64,000 nt of DNA from Seriola aureovittata (lineage: Eukaryota; Chordata; Actinopteri; Carangiformes; Carangidae), in the NCBI RefSeq assembly GCF_021018895.1, contig NC_079375.1, positions 15,646,492 through 15,710,491 of the forward strand. The letters are read 5' to 3'. Below, in pieces: positions 43,101 to 54,354 of the stretch. Numbering within the stretch: position 1 is the stretch's first letter; every line of letters begins with the position of its first letter. A program made the translations under genes and the position numbers. The notes beneath the pieces were generated by a model. That model had not been told where the DNA came from. It made no database searches and saw only the letters and a program-made list of their open reading frames with translations.

Positions 43101-44100
43101 ACTGTATATACTGTAGGTCACACACATATTAGGTGTATAGATCTACATTGTTACACAGAAAATCTGGAAAACATGTCATCATAATTGGATAATGGTAATT
43201 TAATTTCTGAATTATTATTGATTACATATTTTAACTCTCCAAAAAATCTTACTTTATACTACTATAGATGTCAAATCTGTATAAGGAACATAATATTTTG
43301 ATAGGCATATCAGTCTGGACAAATGAGTGCTTGCTTTACTAAATATTTTTTGCCAGAAGAGGGCAGCAATGTAAATCAAATAAAAGTAAATCTGTGGTCT
43401 TTACACATTCCAGCAATATTAAACAGGAGATTCAGATTCCCATAAATGCAAGTAATCAGCTCCAACTCAACAACCCACGTACTCTGAAAATGTAATGTCC
43501 TTTGATGTTTAACCATACCCCTCCCCACATTCATACTTAATTGTGTGCCTTGAGGACGCTGGCATTTATTGTCCTACAATCCATTTACTCATAATCCTAA
43601 ATCCTGATGAAAAAAAGGAAGATGTAGATAGTAACTTAATGCCATCTGAACATTTTTAATTTAGTTTCTTTCTTGTAGCAGCTGACTGTGAGTATCTGCC
43701 TGAGTTTAAAATAGAATTTGGGTCTGTTGGAGAGACCACCAAAAATAACATTTAATTTTAGGGTGAGTTTGTAATCTCATGATATATATTTTTTTTTTAT
43801 TATTACTTCAATTTGTAGATTATAAGTAAGGCCATGGAATAATGTTGTGTTTTACTATTCACACATTTGTTACAAAAATAGTTTAAAGTTAAATAATTTT
43901 CAGAAGTACACAACATGTCACAGGATGCAAAAATTATAGATAAAATATATGAGATATTGTTTAGTTGTAGGGATTTCAAATGTTGTAAGGATACTGAGAC
44001 TGCAAGTCCCTATTGGGATATTGTAGTGAGTTTTAGTTGGGGCACTTAGCTGAAGTAAACAGAAAGGGAGGGGAGTGTGCACAAGGCTTTGGAAACAGGC

Positions 44101-44385
44101 ATGCAGACAGTCGACCACTGCAAAGTGTAGAGCGCGGGACAGACTGACTTCAGCTCACACCACTCTTCATCTGTGCTAGAGAAGACCCCAACCCTCTAGC
44201 CTGCTTTGAGGCGCTCACACTCATCCCAACCAATAATGTGAAAATCAGACGGAAACGTTTGTCAGATGTTTAAACTCATCGTCGCTTCATTGTACTCCAG
44301 TGCCGTCTACATTCAACACTGTCACACAGTTTGCAGTCAGGCTACAGTAGGCTATCCACAAGGATACCTGGTGTGAGATGCAGCA
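44101..44385 (+). promoter_or_regulatory. Presumed 5' UTR and proximal promoter of the glypican gene
   Basis: The 280 bp before the glypican start are more GC/CpG-rich than the AT-rich sequence further upstream (AGAGCGCGGGAC, AGACGGAAACG, CATCGTCGC). They include a CCAAT box in CAACCAATAATG near 44229. No TATA box is evident. The transcription start cannot be placed from sequence. Confidence 0.4.
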
Positions 44386-44413
44386 ATGTCCCGAGGAATA
44401 TGCCCACGCGTGA
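44378..44413 (+). promoter_or_regulatory. Upstream ORF overlapping the glypican start codon
   Basis: An ATG at 44378 opens an 11-codon frame (MQQCPEEYAHA, stop TGA at 44411-44413). It is out of frame with the main ATG at 44386 and overlaps it. If the transcript starts upstream, this uORF could lower initiation at the main ATG. Confidence 0.5.
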
Positions 44414-44563
44414 ACTCTTGCGGATCCTTTTGGATTTTGTCAGCGGTCATATTTGCGGTGAATGTGATCGACGTGGACGCGTACAGCTGCCATGAAGTCA
44501 GGACCGCTTTCCAGCTGCGGCAGGTCGGACCGCTTCACCGCGTACCGGAGACACCTGGCACAG
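44386..44563 (+). CDS. Glypican (GPC3/GPC5 subfamily), first coding exon with signal peptide
   Basis: Glypicans are GPI-anchored heparan-sulfate proteoglycans that tune Wnt, Hedgehog, FGF and BMP signalling. This 178-bp exon ends in phase 1 at GACACCTGGCACAG|GTGAGC. It encodes a signal peptide with a hydrophobic core (FWILSAVIFAVNVI) and likely cleavage around residues 32-34, then the first conserved cysteine and CHEVRTAFQ ... RVPETPG. The CH-VR--FQ and VPETP signature is closest to GPC3 (CHQVRSFFQ ... WVPETP). The start at 44386 is chosen because it precedes the signal peptide directly. The exon joins in frame to 54193-54354. No symbol is assigned because GPC3, GPC5 and a possible third paralogue (fish gpc5c-like) cannot be separated with 113 residues. 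Confidence 0.88.
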
Positions 44564-46039
44564 GTGAGCGTGTGGGTTTGGCGCTTGCAGGGAAGAGCAC
44601 TTAGGCTAAAACGTACTATAAACATCATAGATTTTGTTAGAAGCCACACATTTTGCTTAAACTACAATCATTACCATTTCAGCAAAGACAATTTGCGTGT
44701 AATTAATGTGTCAAATTAGCAACTTGATGACAACCTCTAAGTTTTTACAGTAGACTTGTCCAGTGCTTTTAACAGTTCAGTGATCCTGTCAAAAGCACAC
44801 GTGGATCACAACACACACTGTGACTCCCAAAGGTAAAAGTCAAGTGACAGCATCAAGAGATTGAAAAGCTTAGAGACAGAACAGACACTGCTGTCTGTCT
44901 GCACTTTGTCTCTCTTGTAATAGTAGTCAAGTTTGTTGAAAAGAGTAAAGGGTTTTGACTATAAAATGTCTATGTCTGTTGTTGTGTATGGGGAGTATTG
45001 GTTATGATGTGGTATATTCTTAATGGTATAACACTGCAAAATCCAAAAAGATCTTGTGATCAAGTGAAGTGTGTCTTAACGTGTTTGTCAGTACTTTTAA
45101 ATCAAATTCCAGGAATCATATCTGTCCATCACCGTGAAGTCTGAACATCCTGAGGTTTTTTTTTTTCTTCCAAAAAACATGTATCGATAAATTATCGCCA
45201 ATATATTGCTCCCATCTGATCTGTGGGGTTTAAAGCACCAGTGCCTCTAGAGTTCCTCCACAATTTGCAGCTTCACATGACACCCAGCTGCTTATCATAT
45301 GGGGGTTGTTTGGAAAGATTAAACAATTATTTTGTAAATTTCTTTTGGCAGAGAAGCTGCCCAGCACATTCACAGGCTGCTGAGACAGGGTTTTTGAGCT
45401 AGAACAAGACTAGTGTGATGCAGGGGTACCATGTGGTTTAATCTGTCTGGATCAAGAGGCTACAATATTGTGTTCACAATAGGGGAAGTGATTGATTTGC
45501 AATCTGCAGATTGATTCGCACAAGTCAGCAAGACCAACTCTTTTGTTCACGTCTTTAGATACTTGGGGTAGCAAGCCCTTATACATGCACTTGATTCCAC
45601 TGTACTTTGGACATCAGTTGACTCCTACAGCAGGCCTATAGAGTCTTTTGGCACCTCTGCTGACACGGTCTTTTGACAGATTTTTGTTTATGATGCTGGA
45701 AAAGTTATTTTCTAAGGATAAACATTGGTGCCAAATCTGTTTTAGAGGCAAAACACATTTTGAGTGGCCTTAGGCTTTGGTTCAACTATGATAGTTTTGC
45801 TTGAAAGTTACTTGCAAGCAAAAGACACTTCATCACTTTTAACTAACTGTCATGTTTCTTATGAGGAGGACATTTCAATTGACACATACAGACGTGACAT
45901 ATTAACGTGATGACCGTGATGCTTGTGCATTAGTGAGATATGTGAGGAAAAACAGGAGAACAACTGTTCCTCAGATAACTGAGAATGTCAGTTCTGTGTC
46001 AAGAACAGTCCGAATAATATTGTCCTTATTGTAGTAGGG

Positions 46040-46700
46040 TTGCAGTGCATAAATCCCTCATTACAGTGATGCAAAAACCATAGTCATTGGTCTGAGTCAT
46101 CATTCACCATATTCTCCACAAGTGGAGCAAATGCATATGTGGCTTCCACCAAGAGAATGGTACAAACCTGAATGCTTGACATCTACAATGAGGGGATCTG
46201 GCAGCTCTGTTATACTGTGGGGCGCATTTTGCTGGCATGGTTTGGGTCCACAGGGAAGGGTCACTACGAATCAATAGAAAGTTATTCTGAGTGATCACCT
46301 TTATGCTGTGATGACACATTTCTATCCTGATGGGAATGGTCTCCTCCAGGATGATAATGACACAATCCATAGGGCACAAGGGGTCAATGAACGGTTTGAT
46401 GAGTATGAAAATGATATGAATTATATGCTATGCCCTGCACAGTCTCAATCTCAACCCAACTGAACACCCATGGGAGATTTGGACTGATATGTTAGACAGT
46501 GCTCTCCATCTCCATCATCAAAACATCAAATGAGGGAAATTTGTTTGGATGAACAGTTTTATTCCCTCCAGTAGAGTTCAGAGACTTGTAGAATCAATGC
46601 CAAGGAGCTTGGAACTGTTCTGGTGGCATGCAGTGGCCCACCACCACTTTCACAACAAATGAGGCTATTCAGTGGGCATTATTATATTTTAACTCCAAGA
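46040..46700 (+). mobile_element. Decayed Tc1-like transposase fragment
   Basis: On the + strand, broken frames give PPREWYKPECL, LWGAFCWHGLGPQGRVTTN, LSDHLYAVMTHFYPDGNGLL, QDDNDTIHRAQGVNERFDEY and CPAQSQSQPN, then SPSSKHQMRE. Together these match the catalytic half of Tc1/mariner transposases (the QDDN Asp and the downstream SP-LNPIE region). Several stops and frameshifts are present, so it is inactive. No terminal inverted repeats are evident, and the N-terminal DNA-binding part was not found. Confidence 0.82.
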
Positions 46701-49700
46701 TTTTTTTCTTTATCTTTATTGTAAGTTTTTTATTCTTGGGGGTGTCTAGGATACAAGAGCATTTCTCCTTCTGAATACTCAAATAGCAGTAGATATGCAA
46801 ATGTACAACTATCTATATGAATACAGACCACAATCTGCTTTACTGCTGCGGTGTCACAAGCAGATTGGTGGCAGTTTAAATATCACCCAGTCTGAGACTG
46901 TATGTTGTAACAGGGAGAAGAGCAATAGATAGCTGAGTGGGAAACATACCTAGAGGTGCATCCAAACCACTTGATATGTTTGTTTAGCAGTGTGTCACTA
47001 CTAGCAACAGAGGCTGTCAGTGTCATTGCAAGCATTAGTTTAGGGTTTGCTCTTAAAGACAACAGAAAGACCGTGGTCTTCTGAGGATGTCAGCAGTCTG
47101 GAGCAAGGCTTGCATGACAAGCTTTTACAGTCAGCAGTGCATTGGCAGAAGCTACATATGAGTATCTCTGTCTACAGTTGCAGCTGTTGGGAGCATTTTA
47201 CCTGACGGTGAACAAACAGAAGCATGTACTCACTATGGTATGAAGGGGATACAATAGTCTTTCCTTTTAATGAATGTGCTCTTCCCCACCTCTAACCCCC
47301 ACAGTTAGATATTTAATTTGAGGCACATCTATCTATAGATACAACATTTTTGGAAAATGGTGTTGATATGATCCAGATACAAACTGTGGCTCCTTGGTCT
47401 GGACTATTAATTGATATAAATATTGTTTGTTTAAAAGGTGTGGTGAACTGCATTTTTGTGCAGTTACACTCCACTACTTCTCTGCTGCTCCTTCCCTCCG
47501 CAGCTAATCAAACATTGCTGTAGCTTCACTGGTACATTCTGGGCTTCTATCTTATTTTGCTTTTTATTTGTACTTGTCCTAGAGAGGTGGTTTTGGGTCA
47601 GGCGCAATCTTGTCTTCAAAGCGCTGACCAATGGAAGGGGGTGTTACAGTGGGAGATTTGGTGTATATTTGTGTGTGTACACAATTATGCTACTCTGCTT
47701 CAGTTCTCAGATCAAATGCCAACAAAAGCAAGTCTTGAAATTTGAAGTGGCAAAACTTCAGCCCTTTTCAGAGCCTGATGTTTGTTTTAGGATACAGTGC
47801 TGCGTTTCATTCATGTGTGGTGAACTGAATTCTCACTAAACACCAGGAGTGTGGCAGCAGGGAACTTAAGAGCCGGCCAATTGGATATGATAGTGTATAA
47901 AAAGAATTGCACTTTAATGGTACAGATATTTTATGCATTATTTCTTTGTTCTTAATTCTGGCATTCAAAGAAAGCATGAAGTGCAATAAGTAGTGATAGT
48001 ACCTTCTGATTATAAAGAGCTCTGTAACCTCATGTTGCCATGCAGTGTTGCAAGAAGTACTCATTGCATTTGCAAGTGTGTGCTTAAGCTGTGCTAATGA
48101 GTGACCATTAAAAGCAGTATTTTACCCATATATATTCGTATTGAATTATTTCAGCTTTCCAGACATTAAATGTTTGTTCCCTGCATGGGCCACAATTTAT
48201 AAAGAGTAACTTTATCTCCATGCCAGATTCAGCATCAAGGGAGCTTAGATAATCAGTGACATGAAGTTGCTTATCCTGTCGTTATTTTGAAGAGTTATGA
48301 CCACTTTGGTACTGTGGTACACAGCCAAATGCTCCATATTGAGATTACCACAGGGTGCTGATATAGCCCTTTGGAGATAGATCATTTGGAAAGCAGAAGG
48401 GTAGCAGTGCTGTGCACAGACTCACTACTTCTACAGTTGGCTTCCTGGATAATGTCCTCAGATATGATCAACCTATTTTACAGCTCAGTTAAAACTATCT
48501 GATTGAGCAGGGCCTATCTGATGGTGTACATACCCAACACGGAACACCTTTTTAAATCTTATTACTGTACTGCCATTCTCTGATTTACTGAGTCATTAAC
48601 AGCTATTTTAGAGTGAAAGATAAAGTGTCTTATATTTTTAATATGTGGCAAGCAGGGTCATGTGTTAATAGCAAGAGAATGGGAGCCCAGTGTGTTATCA
48701 CATGTCACCACATCCTTAACCAGTTACAGCGTCAAAAGCACTTGGCAAGCTCTCCAAGCTCAGCATGGTCTTTGATTGGCTATGGTTATTTTGAGTCCTT
48801 TTTTTACTTGGTCTTTCTCACTGAAATACCTTACATGGAGGTGTGTGCCTCAACCACCTACTTCAATCTAATGTACAATTCACATGAGTTTTGTAAATCT
48901 GGATCTATTTGAAAAAAGACATTGGTGGTTAGAAAAAATTACATCATATGACTTCAAGTTACAAGACACCGTTTAGATTATTGAACTGAACACCTCACAA
49001 GCTCTAGCTCCAGTCAATCTCAAACAGTTCAGCCTTACCAGTGTTTTCCCTGTCTGAAGCTGATTACACTGTCTGAGTCTGTCCCTAAGTCTATCCCTAA
49101 GTCTATCTTATGTTTCAGTGTTCAGTGTGTGTGCTACCTTACCCCTTCTGGCTTGCTACTGTGGTAGAGGAAGATGCGATTTTATGAAGTTAGTAGACTG
49201 TCAAGTATATCATCTACCTCTCCAATAATATAACCATCTAGAAAAGATGAACATATAGGACATAAGAGTCTGTGGCCCTCTGATATAATGCTGCATCATC
49301 AGGTGTGCATCTATCTGGCCACCAGCCTTCCACTTCTGTCTTTAAGATCTGCCTGTCCGTCCTCTGCCCTCTGCCGTGGTTTTGGACTGCGTGCCAATCA
49401 CTGTAGGCAGTTGCAGCTTGGGGTCTGGGAAAGCTAAACATTCCAGTTGAGTTTCAAGGTTGTCCAAAAATGCAGGTATGCAGCAAAGACCCTTTTGAGT
49501 TGTTTTCATTCAACATGGTCCATCCCAAGCACAGCAAATCTGTATAGAGTAAATATCCTGTATGTTCAGTGGAGCTGGGAGCTTCAAAGCAAACTGGCTT
49601 CCTGAGGCAGGAGAAGGGTAACGGCATTAATTGCCCACTTTTGAACAAAGTTATTCTTGTTCTCAGAAAAATATCAAAACAGCAGCATCAGGAAACCGCA

Positions 49701-50569
49701 AACCTTCCAGTCATCAACACATTCAAAATCAAAACAAAATTTCCATACCATATTGAAGAGATGTGAGCTGCATATAAATCATTTTTTGAGTGCAGGACTT
49801 TATGCACGTGTTTGAAAAGAGTGGTAGTAACTCAAGCATCTTCTCAGCAGTATACTGTATTCAGCTCTGCTACTGTTGTACCACATATTGAGAATGGCAT
49901 GTGAGTGAGTATGTCAGTTATACAGTGGTAGAGTTTCTCCACTCAGTTTTGACTTGTGCAATGAAGGGCACTGAGGTGTTGCTGAAGGGATTGAGACTAA
50001 CAAGTCAAGACCCTTGAGCCATGGCTTTAATATGGCAAATTACTTCAGAGGTATTTGTCACCTGAGGACGATTAAGGGAATTAGGATTCAGAGTTGACAT
50101 CCAGTCTGGAGAGCAAAGTGTGTTAAGGTTTAGCCAGGCAGAATGAGTAGGATACACAGTGGGCACTAATTACAAAAGAACCAGTAGAGTTCAGTCATCT
50201 GTCTCCATTGGAGTCTGTGTCAGAGTTGTTATTTGAAATCAGAAAAATAGCTACAGCCTGTAGACAAAATAACATTTACGATTCATGAGAAACTTTGGAA
50301 TTTGTAAAATAAAATACAATTACCATAGCAAATTCTGCATATCATGTTGCAGGCCAACTAGCTGTATTTGTCCTCCCTCATATTCTGCAAATGTTCATTA
50401 TCTTCATGGCTGGTTAGTTTCAACTTTTAACTCCTCAGTGCAGTTTATTTCTTCTCATGGTCTTTCATCATATTAATAGCTCAAAATATTGTTTAGCTTT
50501 CAACCAGTGCATTTATAGTGTGCACAATGTCTGTGTTGCCTTTTCAGAGCTCTGTTAGCTGTTAGCAAA

Positions 50570-51350
50570 AAATAGTTATTGCATAAGTATTCACCCCATT
50601 ACGATTACAACATGCCAGGGAGTAATCAAGGTGTGGTGTCAGTGAAACAACTGGTGAAACAAGGTCCAACAACTAAATAGTTTATTTCTATCCAAAAAAG
50701 AACATCATGAAAACAAACAGGCAATTCAAACTCCACAACAAAGTTATTGAACAACTTCCAATTTTGGAAAGGATACAAGAAAATTTTCACAGTAGCACAG
50801 TAAGGTCGATCTAAAGAAAATAAACTACACTCACAAGTATGCCACAAAGGTTGTCCTTGTGAGCAGGGCACCAGTGTGGGGAAGCCACCAAGACACCTGT
50901 GGCTACTGTGTAGTTAGAGGGTTACATGGTTGAGACTGGAGAGACGTCACATACAATAACTACAATAACTATATACAATGGCTTTGGTGCTTCACCAGTT
51001 ATAACTTTATAGCAGAGTGGCAAAGAGAAAGAAGATTTGAAGTTAATTCTAATGGTTTCTTGGCTTATTTTCCAGCAAGAGAGCAAGCCAAACCTGTGCA
51101 GAAATGGCTTAAAAACAACAATGCTGATGTCTATTGTGGTCAAGTCAGAGACATTCCAATCCATCCAATTGAACATTTGAGGCAGGACTTGAAAATTGTT
51201 GTTGAGTCATGGTCCCCAGGCGGTTTGACAGAGCTTGAGTACTTTTGCAAAGAATAATGGGGAAAAACTCCTGTGTCCAGATGTTCAAGACAGCAACTCT
51301 TGCCAAAGGTGCCTACTAAATTTTGACTGCAAGAGGATGAGAACCTTTAG
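50570..51350 (+). mobile_element. Second decayed Tc1/mariner-like element, largely deleted internally
   Basis: The left edge reads TTATTGCATAAGTATTCACCC, a common terminal motif of a fish DNA-transposon family. The right part encodes WLKNNNADVY, IPIHPIEHLRQDLKIVV and LTELEYFCKE, then a stop. This is a degenerate Tc1-type C-terminus, where the Glu of PIE would be the third catalytic residue. Just after it, CCAAAGGTGCCTACTAAATTTTGACTG also matches the 3' part of that family. The size (about 0.8 kb) is half that of an intact element. Confidence 0.65.
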
Positions 51351-53649
51351 AAATATGTAGAATTTACATTAGATTAAATTTCTTTTTTATGTTGACATTA
51401 AACAGCCCTTTAAAACCCCCATTAAATCCAATTATTTCATTTGATTAAACAGTATAAAAACAGTTCTAGGGTGGTTCAGTGCTTTTTATAGGTTTGTGGT
51501 ATGTGTTCTTTATCTTGAAAATTTAAATGGAGTTTGGTTGAATAATACACATTACTCAAAATCAAGGCAGTCGGGTATTAAGATACTGTATGTCCTACAT
51601 AGACTATATAGACTGAAATGAATCAGAGAGTCCTTGGAAGACCACTGCCCTGAGTCCTCAATACATATTTATTGTACCCTTCAGGCAGAAACCACTGAAA
51701 TGTTGTTTATTAAGATAATGTAGCCTAATTAAACTATTTTTAAAGACAAAAAAGAACAGACTCTGCAGTTTGTTTGCTGTTGGACATACTAGTAGTGACA
51801 TAGCGTCTAATGATTCCAGAAAGTGGCCCGGTACATTCGTGACACAGTCAGACTGTCCTGACTGCTGTGGTGGCTTTAACAGCCAAAGTATTCCTGAGTA
51901 TCACTTACTCCATGCAGCTACTCGCAAGGGACGGAGAGCCCAGGCTGGATTCCACTGTGAGTCCCTGGATATTAGTTTCATATCACAGATAACACACAAA
52001 CACAAAGGGGAGAAAGAGCCAGCCTGTTAAGTGAACAGGGTCAGGGACAGAAGAGGAGACAGGACAGACACCAAATATGGTGAAATGATAACCCTAAAAA
52101 AGAACTAAAACAATATATCATGCTTTCCCATACATTTCCCGTACTTCTAAGCTAACAGGTTGAGCTTGTTGTTATAGATTATATGTTTCATGAATCAGCT
52201 TGTTTAAATTTCCACAATGATGAGGCGCCTACTGTGTGTAGACACTGATATTTATTGAGAGATTTATAAACGTCCTTTTTTTAGTTCTTCATGGAAATCG
52301 AAATAATGCAATACACTTACATTATATCCCTAGAATATATAGTTTCTATAAAGGGCATTTATGGTTTGTTGTTGCATGTCATTCCGCCCCTAGAAAACCA
52401 ATATCTTCTCCATTCAGAGCTGCATAGTTGCACTTACCCAGTAAAATGTAGTGGAAATGTCAAGTGTTGCTTCATTGCTTGTGTTGCCTGGTGACATGGG
52501 TGTAGACGAGCTCTGCTCTGACTGAAATACTTTCATATTAAAAGAAGATCCATTTTAAAAGGTTGGTGTTACGACTTTTAACCCAAGGATGAGGTAGACC
52601 ACCAGCAGTATTCACTTGTTATGGGTCATCGTGACCTCGACCAAAAACAAAATTAGAACTCATACCCATTATTTTTAACTGACATTACTGTTAACTGACC
52701 TGTCCTGTCATCAATAGGACCCCTGATTTATTTAAGTGTTCATGTTAATTTATGTTTAGATCAATAAATATCTATGACTCGTATGCTGGATGGATTGGGA
52801 TTCTCATTTATATCAGTTATCAAAATAATTTTTAAAGAGGTAAAGTTGCAAATAAAGTGTGGCATTCAATTTTTGTTCAATTTCTTCATTGGCAAACTTT
52901 ATTCTTTGATGGTTGAGGTAAGGAAGAGGAGGAGTGGCATTATTGTAAAAAAGGTCAGGATAGGACTTTGCAGAAACAGTGTTGACATAAAAAGAGTAGA
53001 CTGCTACAGAGATGGAGATAATGAGCTGGAAGGGGCAGGACAGCCAGTTATGACTTCACTCGTCTGGCTCTGGGATGGGAACAAATGGAGCCTCACTGGG
53101 TAATTAAGAGACACCCAGGCCTCAGTAGGATATGCCAGGCAAATGGGAGAGAGGGAGCAGAAAGGGAAAGAGGGATTGAGAATGCAACCCTATTGTGTTT
53201 CATGGAGGGATTTGGACAGTGAGGCACTGGTCTTGCGGTCTGTCCTAAGGCCATGCTTTAGGCTCTGGTTACAACACCTGCCTCCAGCCACCACATCCAG
53301 CCCTTCCCCCTGTAAAATGAGTTATCATATCAGCTACTGCATTATATAAATGCCCCTGTACATGTGAGTCTGTGCAAGGAAATGTGTGGGAAAGGACAGT
53401 TTTAATAGCTCATGCTAATTGTGAACAGTCTCAGTGATGTCATGACAGTGTTTATATATATAGCGATGGTGAGCAGCAGGTGACACTGGCAGGACAGGGT
53501 GGACTCTGTTTCAGCTGATGTAATTGTGCCTGATTGAGCTGTTCTTATTTGCAGTTAGGTCATTGCCGTCATGTGGTCGTTATGAACTACAGCATTATGG
53601 CTAATGACTGTTTAGTTGAAGAGGTGAAATTACTGTTCTGTATATATAC

Positions 53650-53710
53650 GTGTGTGTCTGTGTCTGTGTCTGTGTGTGTGTGTGTGTGTGTGTGTTTGTG
53701 TTTGTGTATA
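53650..53710. repeat. (GT)n microsatellite
   Basis: An interrupted TG/TGTC tract of about 60 bp lies about 0.5 kb upstream of glypican exon 2. Confidence 0.9.
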
Positions 53711-54010
53711 TGCATGTGTGTGACTCAGTTTGAAAGTTTTGCAAGTATGTGCATTCATGCACTTTTTTTAGTTTTTATGGGACATAGAGTTTACATACAT
53801 GTACAAAAGTATGTCTTGATGACATGTGTGCAATCGTATGAGCCAGAGATATTTATATATTTAGCAGACACAGTATATATAGCAGGAAACATGGATGAAT
53901 TCTTGGTCTACTTTCTCACCCTCCCCTGGTGCCTCTTCTGTCTCCCAGTGGATATGTGCATACTCAGGACACTATACATATACTCACACATACTTGGACA
54001 GCACACATAT

Positions 54011-54016
<6 letters not shown>

Positions 54017-54080
<64 letters not shown>

Positions 54081-54107
54081 TATATATATATATACATATA
54101 TATATAA
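54017..54107. repeat. (CA)n(TA)n compound microsatellite
   Basis: About 60 bp of CA is followed by about 35 bp of TA, ending about 85 bp before the glypican exon 2 acceptor. Confidence 0.95.
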
Positions 54108-54192
54108 GTTCTCTGCACTTCCATTTCCTGTGATATGCTTTATATGTTACCTCTGATTTGAACATATGTTCATTTCTGCTTGACTTTCCTAG

Positions 54193-54354
54193 ATGTGGAT
54201 CTGCTGATTTGTAAGCACCAGGGTCCATCCTGCTGCACCCGGAAAATGGAGGAGAGCTACCAGTTTGCTGTAAAACGAGAAACTCTTCACAACATTCACT
54301 CCTACAGCTATGAGCTTGAGCACCTCATCTCCGGCCACTCGGATGCCTTCCAGG
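54193..54354 (+). CDS. Glypican (GPC3/GPC5 subfamily), second coding exon
   Basis: This 162-bp exon lies between TGACTTTCCTAG and a GTAAGA donor, phase 1 on both sides. It encodes DVDLLICKHQGPSCCTRKME and continues ESYQ ... ELEHLISGHSDAFQ. Human GPC5 has DLQVC...PTCCTRKMEERYQ ... LKFLISRNAAAFQ and GPC3 has DLQVC...GPTCCSRKMEEKYQ ... LKFLIIQNAAVFQ. The exon ends at the same place, after the FQ, as I remember for GPC3. The CC pair and KMEE-YQ block are diagnostic of the GPC3/GPC5 subfamily, not GPC1/2/4/6. Later exons, including the rest of the cysteine-rich lobe and the heparan-sulfate and GPI sites, lie beyond the window. Confidence 0.92.

Larger units (their letters stand above)
31857..44100. 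other. Divergent interval between nyap2 and the glypican gene
   Basis: These 12.2 kb show no supported coding exon on either strand. They should include upstream non-coding nyap2 exons or introns, since its first coding exon is preceded by an acceptor, but I could not place a promoter. Contents are: C/G-rich simple tracts at 35.3-35.5 kb and 36.1-36.3 kb, a hairpin repeat at 37.03-37.18 kb, and scattered AT-rich sequence. At 39.9-40.2 kb there is a GGTCATTCCACAAAATCGGTGCC-like motif resembling short interspersed fish repeats, but I could not classify it. Confidence 0.5.
44564..54192 (+). other. Glypican intron 1
   Basis: This 9.6-kb intron is typical of the long first introns in glypican genes. 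It contains two decayed Tc1-like elements (about 46.04-46.70 and 50.57-51.35 kb) and simple repeats near its 3' end. Otherwise it is AT-rich sequence with no coding or RNA feature I can support. Confidence 0.7.

Noticed and set aside
51770..52030. 86-codon + strand frame in glypican intron 1
   Set aside because: It has spaced Cys residues (SDCPDCCGG) but no recognisable domain, and glypican exon 1 joins exon 2 without it.
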